A stretch of 14,063 nt of DNA. Origin: Fragilaria crotonensis. Its lineage: Eukaryota > Bacillariophyta > Fragilariophyceae > Fragilariales > Fragilariaceae. The notes beneath the pieces were generated by a model. The model ran no database searches. It saw nothing but the letters and a program-made list of their open reading frames with translations, and was not told the DNA's origin. The DNA is taken from the NCBI GenBank assembly GCA_022925895.1, contig JAKSYS010000872.1, positions 1 to 14,063 on the forward strand, given 5' to 3'. The position numbers were made by a program, and so were the translations under genes. The stretch's first letter is position 1; each line of letters begins with the position of its first letter. Below, one piece after another: positions 8,127 to 14,063 of this stretch.

Positions 8127-8610
8127 ATATCCTACTATATTATAAATTAATTGTGTGCGTGCGTGCGTGTGTGCGTGTGTGCGTCTGTTACGGAGTATGA
8201 CCACTCTGGGGTACTGGATCAAATGTTGCACTGTTACGTGGATTACATGTACTACAGGTCTACAGTACATAAACGGACGGTAATTTATGTTGAAACGACA
8301 GTGTGTTACGTTACTGAACTACAATACTGTACGTATTCAAAGTTACTGGATGGAATACTCATTGAATTTGCTGTGAACAGGTTGCTTGACAAATGCTACT
8401 GTAAAATATACCGTGCGATGAACTGCAATACTGGGGCATGATAAGTACCAGGTACCTGGTACTGTACTTCATGAAGTTTCCTACGTGGGTACCATGGTAC
8501 TGCATACTGTAGGGGAAAAAGTAGTGATACGGAGTACGACCAGGTTGGGGGTACTGTACGTCCAGTTTCCTGTAGTAGACACTCCGATCAAATGTGAGGC
8601 ACCCACTAGT
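8127..8610 (+). repeat. GTAC-rich tandem repeat, unit 1 (long form)
   Basis: Starts ATATCCTACTATATTATAAA, passes through a GT/GCGT microsatellite (8153-8184), and ends CACCCACTAGT. The start block TACGGAGTATGACCAC and the end block TACGGAGTACGACCAGG are related, an internal degenerate direct repeat about 340 bp apart. A 20-bp palindrome lies at 8444. A 96-codon frame (8151-8441) runs through it. It is nearly identical in unit 2, but that reflects recent duplication rather than selection. Confidence 0.9.
8444..8463. repeat. 20-bp perfect palindrome in repeat unit 1
   Basis: AGTACCAGGTACCTGGTACT is its own reverse complement. A second, 12-bp palindrome GTACCATGGTAC follows about 30 bp on. Confidence 0.9.
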
Positions 8611-9071
8611 TATAAATTAATTGTGTGTGTGTGTGCGTCTGTTACGGAGTATGACCACTCTGGGGTACTGGATCAAATGTTGCACTGTTACGTGGATTAC
8701 ATGTACTACAGGTCTACAGTACATAAACGGACGGTAATTTATGTTGAAACGACAGTGTGTTACGTTACTGAACTACAATACTGTACGAATTCAAAGTTAC
8801 TGGATGGAATACTCATTGAATTTGCTGTAAACAGGTTGCTTGACAAATGCTACTGTAAAATATACCGTGCGATGAACTGCAATACTGGGGCATGATAAGT
8901 ACCAGGTACCTGGTACTGTACTTCATGAAGTTTCCTACGTTGGTACCATGGTACTGCATACTGTATGGGAAAAAAGTAGTGGTACGGAGTACGACCAGGT
9001 TGGGGGTACTGTACGTCCAGTTTCCTGTATGCACAGTAGACACTCCGATCAAATGTGAGGCACCCACTAGT
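8611..9071 (+). repeat. GTAC-rich tandem repeat, unit 2 (long form)
   Basis: Near-identical to unit 1. The anchor GTCTGTTACGG is offset by 454 bp (8183 and 8637). In the shared open frame only a Tyr/Asn change and one silent change were seen. The microsatellite is shorter. A frame of 136 codons runs across the unit 1/unit 2 junction (8485-8895). Confidence 0.9.
8898..8917. repeat. 20-bp perfect palindrome in repeat unit 2
   Basis: Same sequence as the palindrome at 8444-8463, conserved between units 1 and 2 and lost from the short units. Confidence 0.9.
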
Positions 9072-9336
9072 CATATATCCTACTATATTATAAATTAATT
9101 GTGTGCGTGCGTGCGTGAGTCCGTCTGTTACGGAGTATGACCACTCTGGGGTACTGGATGAAATGAATACTGTCTGAATTTTTTCACTTCGCCAGGGTTG
9201 AGTACTGAAAGTAAACAGTAACAGTAAAAGTAGTGGTACGGAGTACGACCAGGTTGGGGGTACTGTACGTCCAGTTTCCTGTAGTAGACACTCCGATCAA
9301 ATGTGAGGTACCCACAGTACGTCCAGTTTCCTGTAT
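9072..9336 (+). repeat. GTAC-rich tandem repeat, unit 3 (short form)
   Basis: The anchor GTCTGTTACGG is at 9123. The central 280 bp of the long form is replaced by a short block starting GAATACTGTCTGAATTTTTT, then the unit resumes at GTGGTACGGAGTACGACC. After GAGGTACCCACA an extra partial copy GTACGTCCAGTTTCCTGTA follows. Confidence 0.85.
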
Positions 9337-9925
9337 GGCTGGATGCATATTTTGGGTACACGAGGTAGCTCTACGTAGGCCTAGTATTAATTTTTTTATT
9401 TCCGACGTCAAAAGTATACCAAGGTTACGGTACAGCTACTGAATTGGTGATTCTAATCGGGTTGTCAGTGCAGCTTTTGTTCATCTAGCCGAAATAGACC
9501 CCAACTGTGGCAATGAAGAAGTAGCTAGTCTAGTCGATGTACAATATAATGTTCGAGAGTTTCAGAACCCGCGACGTGAGCGCCAGCGTGACGAGATCTG
9601 CACCAACAAAGCAAGGTAATGGCAACAAGATGGTGAGCAGTCATGAGTCATGACCAGGAGGAATGAGCCCACAGTCGAACACCAAGAAAGGGTATGCTGA
9701 AATCAAAGTGATTCCATCTCATCCGCCATGCTCTTGATTGCCCGGCTTGTTGGATAAATATAGTGAGGTCTGCTTTAAAGAAAGCAGCATTATGATTGTA
9801 CGCAACATGATTGCAGGCGACCGCACCCAACAAAATACATCCGAGATGTGCCATAGTAGCATATTCGTTCAAATTTCTTGGCAGGGTGAGGCAGCCACTC
9901 AGAAAGTAGCATTTGATCTTTCAAT
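9337..9925. other. Spacer, nothing supported
   Basis: Short frames on both strands only. No repeat or RNA feature recognised. Confidence 0.35.
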
Positions 9926-10475
9926 CAACACCAATCAATTTGAAGTTGTTGACAATTAGGTTTGTATTGGGCAGCAGGATTGTGTAGTTCATGCCAATCT
10001 TGTATGAGATATCTTGGCTGGTCATTGACATATCCTGACAAATCGAATACTGGCCAAGAAGTCCGGTTATTCAAATTGATATTGACATATATCAGCCAAT
10101 TCTGTCTCTCCCGATTCATGAACTTGAATGGGCAGAGAATTGGCAACTTCTGGATAGGTTTTACAGCAAAATCTCGAAACTTGCGCACCACCGCCGTGTC
10201 GGGTGACAAATGCAAGTGAAGGGCTCCCAGCGTCAAGAAGTTCCTCACACGTGCGGTGTCCATGACTCGAGTCCTGCAGGATGATGATGGGTGATTCCTT
10301 ATCTCTTAGCAGTGACAACAGATCACGAGATGCCGTGATGCATTGATCCAGCGATGGAACCAGGATTGGGCTCTAGTAGCCAAAACGTTTGGAGCTGCTT
10401 GCTAGCACCATCAAGGAGCACACCAACAACAGAGGCTTCATCGGTGACAGTATCAAATTCATCTTCCCTGTTAGT
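9926..10475 (-). pseudogene. Decayed coding region with at least two frame breaks, family not recognised
   Basis: Minus-strand frames read in order: DEFDTVTDEASVVGVLLDGA and SKQLQTFWLLEP (about 10463-10370); then a new frame ILVPSLDQCITASRDLLSLL and SPIIILQDSSHGHRTCEELL (about 10365-10215); then a third frame VRKFRDFAVKPIQKLPILCP, FMNRERQNWLIYVNINLN and YVNDQPRYLIQDWHELHNPA to a TGA near 9925. Each piece looks like genuine protein and they follow in one direction, so a single ancestral gene, perhaps from a mobile element, is likely. No catalytic motif is recognised. Confidence 0.4.
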
Positions 10476-10889
10476 CTGCTATGACCTTCATCTGTATCCA
10501 GGCAATGCATGCCCAACTCATGGCACTTCACATGTCACGTCGTGAGAGCAAGCCATCGGTCGACACATCGACAGCCAACAAATTGATCCAACGTCTGGGA
10601 GCAAAAGTTCCGAGGAGTGACATTCTGTGAGCCTCTTCCGTCCTTATTTTGAAAGGAAAAAGTAGGAATGGTGAAAATGCTTCCAAGAATGTTCCAAACG
10701 GAGTTCACCACGTGTTCGCCTCGGGTGGGGATGCTCTAAGGGTTCGAATCTGGATCCATCCCAAGATCCACTGTCATCGTCATCATGGTTCGTGACATTT
10801 GGTATGACTGACACCAACACTCAATTGGGCAACATGCTGGTAACTGTTCTCTTCATCAGACAACGTTTCTGGAATCACAAGAGAAGAAG
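10476..10889. other. Spacer, nothing supported
   Basis: No reliable frame. GGTTCGAATCT at 10741 resembles a tRNA T-loop/B-box but has no tRNA fold around it. Confidence 0.35.
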
Positions 10890-11096
10890 GTGCTTCCCTT
10901 TACTGCCATCTCCTGGCGCGTGATCAGTAGAAATTGGAATGGTCGTGAATTTATCAAAACTGCGTTTTCTGTGGAGCTTCAATGTGCTTTCACTCATGAA
11001 GAGCAAGGAGATGATGTAGCTTCAAGAAGCTCCACGGAATATCAAGAATTGGTTGAGATATTCACTGCCATGGTCAATGGAATGAAAAGCAAGTGA
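10890..11096 (+). pseudogene. Possible C-terminal coding remnant
   Basis: A 68-codon plus frame ends TGA at 11096 and reads FSVELQCAFTHEEQGDDVAS, then STEYQELVEIFTAMVNGMKS. It is protein-like with an amphipathic helix, but lacks a family match and upstream continuation. Could be the end of a decayed gene or chance. Confidence 0.25.
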
Positions 11097-11196
11097 TTTG
11101 GCGTGTAAATCAATTTTCAATATGCGAGCGCTAAAAAAAATAGTGGTACTAGTACGTAGAGCTCTACCTCGCGAATCCTCTTCGTGAATCCAGCCA

Positions 11197-11491
11197 TAGT
11201 AGACACTCCGATCAAATGTGAGGTACCCACTAGTATCCTACTATATTATAAATTAATTGTGTGCGTGCGTGCGTGTGTGCGTGCGTCTGTTACGGAGTAT
11301 GACCACTCTGGGGTACTGGATCAAATGAATACTGTCTGAATTTTTTGGTCTCATACTCGGAGTATATGGTACCATGGTACTGCATACTGTAGGGGAAAAA
11401 AGTAGTGGTACGGAGTACGACCAGGTTGGGGGTACTGTACGTCCAGTTTCCTGTAGTAGACACTCCGATCAAATGTGAGGTACCCACTAGT
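11197..11491 (+). repeat. GTAC-rich repeat, unit 4 (short form) flanked by 38-bp direct repeats
   Basis: The unit ends with the same 38 bp (TAGTAGACACTCCGATCAAA to CCCACTAGT, 11454-11491) that precede it at 11197-11234, so a tandem neighbour has been reduced to its last 38 bp. The anchor GTCTGTTACGG is at 11285. It shares the GAATACTGTCTGAATTTTTT block with unit 3 and the GGTACCATGGTACTGCATAC block with units 1 and 2. Confidence 0.88.
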
Positions 11492-11791
11492 AATATATAT
11501 ATATTTATTCAGTTGAAGGCGGCGAAGGTCCGTCACAAGACCGCGTTAAAACTGGAGCAATCAGTAAGCACTGCACAGTTCCTACAGTAGCACAAAAGTA
11601 GTTCTGCACTACGAGTACTATGATCAACAAATAAAATACTAGTACAAGATACAGTACTAGCTAGCTAGGACCAGGTACAGTAGTAGAGGTCGTGCTGCTA
11701 CCTGGTACTATCCAAGGACTATATATTATGACACTTTTTACTTACAATGAAATCCAGTCGAGGTCGCGGGCGTTCCTGCCCGAAGTTTCCA
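11492..11791. other. 3' flank of the kinase gene with a GTAC-type hairpin
   Basis: No gene. GACCAGGTACAG (11669-11680) can pair with CTGCTACCTGGTAC (11695-11708) with small mismatches, giving a hairpin about 84 nt past the kinase stop. It may lie in the 3' UTR, though the same GTACC words occur across the spacers. No clear poly(A) signal was identified. Confidence 0.35.
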
Positions 11792-12712
11792 TTACGACAA
11801 ATTCTTGACGAAATCACTGCCCAACGATTGCAACTTGTTCACTGCCATAACTGTGCTGACAGCTGCCTTGAACTTGCGTTTGGCGTTGTATTTGGACAAG
11901 GAGCTCAGGGTGGTGCCCATGTCTCGCTGCGCCAACACTTCATCATCCACACGAATCCACGCATTCTCAAGGGCTTCCCTGGCCGACAGGCGAACGTTGG
12001 GATCCACCGTCAAGAGAGAAGATATCAAATCCTTGGCTTCCGCCGACACCGTGCCCCAATATTCCTCATGGAACTCATAATCACCTTTCCGAATTTTCCG
12101 AAACAAATCTCTCTGATTATTCTCAATAAACGGGGGATACCCTCCCAACAGAATGTAAAGAATCACTCCGACACTCCACATGTCAGCACGGGTATCGTAG
12201 GCGAGTCCCTCAAGAATTTCAGGCGACACATACCCTGGCGTCCCGCACTGCGTCGTCAAGGAATTGGGCGCGTACACTTTTTTGGCGAATCCAAAGTCGG
12301 CAATCTTGACCGCCGAATCGTCGTCGGGGCTCAGCAGCAAGAGATTTTCCGGCTTCAAATCTCGGTGTGCCACGCTGTTCGCATGGCAAAAACCAACGGC
12401 TTCCAAGAGGATTTTGCAAACGTCGCGAGCTTCCTTTTCGTTATAATAGGCCTTGGCGACGATGCGATCGAACAGTTCGCCGCCACTCATTCTCTCCATG
12501 ACAAGATAGTAAGTGGAGGGTTCGACGAAGAAATCGTACAGACGGATAATATGAAGATGCCTCATTTCTTTGAGAATGGCGACTTCGTCCAACAAGGCAG
12601 CTTCATCCTCTTCGGTAAGTTTTTTTCGATTGACACACTTGACTGCATATGCAAGGGTGTCGGATGACTGATGGTAGCCTTCTCGCACCGTTGAGAAGGC
12701 GCCTTTGCCGAG
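11792..12712 (-). other. Terminal exon: complete CaMK catalytic domain and autoregulatory tail
   Basis: This exon is uninterrupted for 306 codons and ends in TAA. It starts right after the acceptor CAG with CTC GGC (Leu-Gly), so the Gly-rich loop is the first thing in it. All catalytic residues expected of an active kinase are present. No EF-hands follow the kinase domain, so it is CaMK-like rather than a CDPK. The calmodulin-binding stretch is basic and amphipathic, as in CaMKI/IV. An in-frame GTG inside the Gly-rich loop is not a credible start. Confidence 0.95.
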
Positions 12713-13941
12713 CTGATTTGGGATGGATTGGGAAAGAAATTAGAAGGACGGATTGTAGTTCGAAAATCGCAAAAGTAACAGGCAATTCGCAAACGCGTAT
12801 CATGTTGGCACACAACAAACATCACAATACATGATTACTCACAACTCCTCTCAAGCGATACAACTCTTCAAATCGCATGCCGCTCTCGGACGATGGCTGC
12901 GGCGTATCTTCGGGTCGTTGGGAAGCGGCATATTTGGATCGCTTTTGTTTGCGTCGTCGAAATTTTCCTCGTCTCCGGCGGCCACGTCGTCGTTATCTTG
13001 ATCTGCTTTGGATGCTTTTTTATTCTTGGAACGCTTCTTTTTCTTCTTCTTGGCCGATTGTTCCTTCTTGACCTTGGGTTGCTCGACCTGAAGAGGTGCT
13101 AGAAGTGATGTAGGTGGTGCGTTGTAAAAGTTAGATTCCGAAGGTGGTGTTGGGGGCGGAGGATGATTGTCCGATGTCGTCTCGCCGTGAGCGTATGATG
13201 CCGAAACTGGTGGATCGGGCAATGAGGGAAATGATATGGCGTCGTCTTCAATTTCTTGCCTGCGGTCCGAATTGAACAAGGGATCGATATGGTATGCCTT
13301 CCTTGGTGGTGGTTTTTTGGTGAAGGACGTATCAAAGTTCTTGGAAACTGGAAAATCAAAGTCGTCAAAAGTGTCTGTCTCCGGAACAGTCGGTGGTGGC
13401 TGTTGCTTCACTGCCTGTGCCAGTCTTTTCGGTATAGGCCTGTCGCTCGAATGATTCTTTGGAAGAGAATGAGAAGGATTCGGCGATTCAATAGGAGCAG
13501 TTGTTATAAAGCTGTCAAGTCGAGGAATTCTTTGCTCGTCTTGTCCGCTGAAAAGAGGCGTCAAAGACTCGGGCTCGGGGGAGAGGGTTTTGTAGTGATC
13601 CTGAAAAACAAGTACAACACAATTAGCAATTAATATTTCTTGTCCACATTCTCAGAGACTCACAACAGTAGCAGCGATGAATATGAACGAAAAAGCACAA
13701 GTTACATCACACTCGTTCGTTCAAGAAAATCACAACGGAGCATCGCGAGTCGCGAGACACACCAGAAGCAAGCACGACTCCTACAGTACTGGTAGGTAGC
13801 AGCTTGTTTGTACTGGGATTGATGTGGATGTCAAAAGCCTGAAAAACACTTTCGATTCCTAATGATGCCAAACGATGGACTTGATTGCAAATCATTCATT
13901 ACACTTACTCGCCCTGTAGCCGAGGAAGAACCACAACCCAT
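11792..13941 (-). CDS. CaMK-family Ser/Thr protein kinase with putative N-myristoylated start (spliced; one frame break)
   Basis: Predicted exons on the minus strand are 13941-13909, 13838 to about 13785, 13600-12843 and 12712-11792, about 588 residues in total. The protein would transfer phosphate from ATP to Ser/Thr, probably under Ca2+/calmodulin control. The last exon (306 residues) has a Gly-rich loop LGKGAFSTV, the ATP lysine in AYAVK (exon residue 25), the alpha-C Glu (43), HRDLKPEN (catalytic Asp 118, Asn 123), DFG (Asp 139), and activation segment TTQCGTPGYVSPE, with Thr 154 at the position CaMKK phosphorylates in CaMKI. Residues about 269-297 (SKYNAKRKFKAAVSTV, then MAVNKLQSL) match the CaMKI autoinhibitory/calmodulin-binding segment. 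Exon 1 reads MGCGSSSATGR, a classical N-myristoylation plus palmitoyl-Cys start, which suggests membrane attachment. The linker exon is disordered and Lys-rich. Its length (758 nt) leaves the reading frame one base short. Kinase identity is very secure; the N-terminal exons are inferred from splice signals and phase. Confidence 0.9.
12713..12842 (-). other. Intron, 130 nt, interrupting the kinase lead-in
   Basis: The donor is GTGAGT after GGAGTT (exon ends at 12843) and the acceptor is CCCAAATCAG before CTCGGC. Phase 0. The intron contains in-frame stops and a pyrimidine-rich 3' part (TTCTAATTTCTTTCCC, with a plausible branch-point-like CTAAT). Joining restores RLRGV-LGKGAFSTV, the normal kinase subdomain I, which is strong support. 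Confidence 0.88.
12843..13600 (-). other. Linker exon: disordered Pro/Ser/Lys-rich region leading into the kinase domain, with frame break
   Basis: Opens after acceptor TTTTTCAG with GAT CAC TAC AAA (DHYKTLSPEPES) and stays open to a TGA at 12853-12851. It contains proline runs (PPPPTPP), a run of six lysines within KKKKKKRSKNKKASK and an acidic patch (DNDDVAAGDEENFDD), all typical of unstructured linkers. The last part must be read one frame back, because only that frame gives EDTPQPSSESG and MRFEELYRLRGV, which joins in phase 0 across the next intron to LGKGAF. The switch must lie between about 12959 and 12880. Adding one base near 12911-12916 gives the smooth reading PNDP-EDTPQPSSESG. The first frame is convincing upstream (acidic patch) and the second downstream (kinase lead-in). 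Confidence 0.75.
13601..13784 (-). other. Intron region before the linker exon; donor uncertain
   Basis: The acceptor TTGTTTTTCAG before GATCAC is clear. The donor is not. A phase-0 GT (GTAGGA) at 13784 would join LPTST directly to DHYKTLSPEPES. Alternatively the strong GTGAGT at 13663 is the donor of an extra small exon, about 13711-13664, reading CDVTCAFSFIFIAATV in phase 0. Without splicing, exon 2 runs on to a TGA at 13709-13707. Transcript reads are needed to choose. Confidence 0.5.
13839..13908 (-). other. Intron, 70 nt, after the myristoylation exon
   Basis: The donor is the consensus GTAAGT after GGGCGA and the acceptor is GTTTTTCAG before GCTTTTGAC. Phase 0. Splicing joins MGCGSSSATGR to AFDIHINPSTNK. 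Both sites match the strong consensus used by the other introns of this gene. Confidence 0.75.
13909..13941 (-). other. First coding exon, N-myristoylation/palmitoylation signal
   Basis: ATG GGT TGT GGT TCT TCC reads MGCGSS: Gly2 for myristate, Cys3 for palmitate, Ser at position 6, followed by more small residues and an Arg. The pattern is known from plant and protist CDPKs and other membrane-tethered kinases. It ends exactly at a consensus GTAAGT donor in phase 0. No upstream in-frame ATG is needed. This start is inferred; nothing in the window proves it is the transcript's first ATG. Confidence 0.68.
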
Positions 13942-14063
13942 TAGCAACCCGACGCTAGAACGACGGGAGGGGATCTAATGTGGATGTGTGAAAGGAAACC
14001 GAAAGGAGAGCAGCGAATAGAAAGCCAGCCAAGATTTCCTGACCAGAAATTCTCGTACAGTAC
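13942..14063 (-). other. Upstream flank of the kinase gene
   Basis: Sequence 5' of the MGCGSS start. No TATA box or other promoter element is recognised. The window ends here, so the promoter is only partly seen. Confidence 0.35.

Noticed and set aside
8153-8184. GT/GCGT microsatellite as a separate feature
   Set aside because: It is part of every repeat unit and varies in length between them, so it is described there.
10725-10800. tRNA suggested by GGTTCGAATCT at 10741
   Set aside because: The T-stem does not pair and no acceptor, D or anticodon stems are found around it.
11747-12667. 306-codon open frame on the plus strand
   Set aside because: It lies opposite the kinase catalytic exon, whose minus-strand product has every kinase motif; the plus product has none. 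It is an antisense shadow.
12686-12688. GTG as the start of the kinase
   Set aside because: It is the Val of the Gly-rich loop GAFSTV; the true sequence continues upstream across an intron.
12843-12878. Separate kinase gene starting at ATG 12878, overlapping an independent linker gene
   Set aside because: Same-strand overlapping nuclear genes with phase-matched introns are unlikely; one gene with a one-base break is simpler. Not fully excluded.
13562-13564. TTG as start of the linker protein
   Set aside because: The frame is open up to a clear splice acceptor at 13601, so this is internal (SLTPLF).

Overview
The window looks like nuclear DNA of a unicellular eukaryote, most likely a diatom or related stramenopile alga. 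The support is one spliced gene with short GT-AG introns (70 to about 180 nt), a CaMK-type kinase with an apparent N-myristoylation motif and a long disordered linker, large gene-poor spacers, and no bacterial operon layout or ribosome-binding sites. The lineage is inferred; I could run no search.

Only two genes are well supported. The main one is on the minus strand, 13941 to 11792. It encodes a Ca2+/calmodulin-dependent-type Ser/Thr protein kinase in about four exons: a short MGCGSS start, a Pro/Ser/Lys-rich linker, the catalytic domain, and a CaMKI-like autoregulatory/calmodulin-binding tail. Its linker exon carries a one-base frame break just before the kinase domain. The second is a small plus-strand gene (6994 to 7443) for an unknown acidic 149-residue protein with two copies of an LATLLDAL-QC motif that differ mostly at synonymous positions.

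Region by region: 1-4990 is AT-rich spacer with decayed coding remnants on both strands (best at 1428-1753 minus and 3340-4136 plus), a 27-bp perfect inverted repeat pair 1.5 kb apart, a 29-bp direct repeat pair exactly 480 bp apart, a 151-bp coding-type tandem duplication, and a 21-bp minisatellite. From 5345 to 5933 lies the most distinctive non-coding object: imperfect inverted-repeat arms of about 110-120 bp enclosing about 15 copies of the 12-mer AAATTTGCTTAC, often spaced 13, 17 or 21 bp apart. 5934-6993 is spacer containing an 18-bp CRE-like palindrome upstream of the small gene. From 8127 to 9317 three tandem units of a GTAC-rich, GT-microsatellite-containing repeat occur, and a fourth lies at 11197-11491. 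Between them (9926-10475 minus, 10890-11096 plus) are further decayed coding pieces. 11492-14063 is the kinase gene and its flanks.

The two good genes show no evident functional link. The rest reads as repeat-rich intergenic DNA. Where I call remnants or frame breaks, sequencing or assembly indels remain a live alternative; two of the breaks would be repaired by a single extra base in a short homopolymer.
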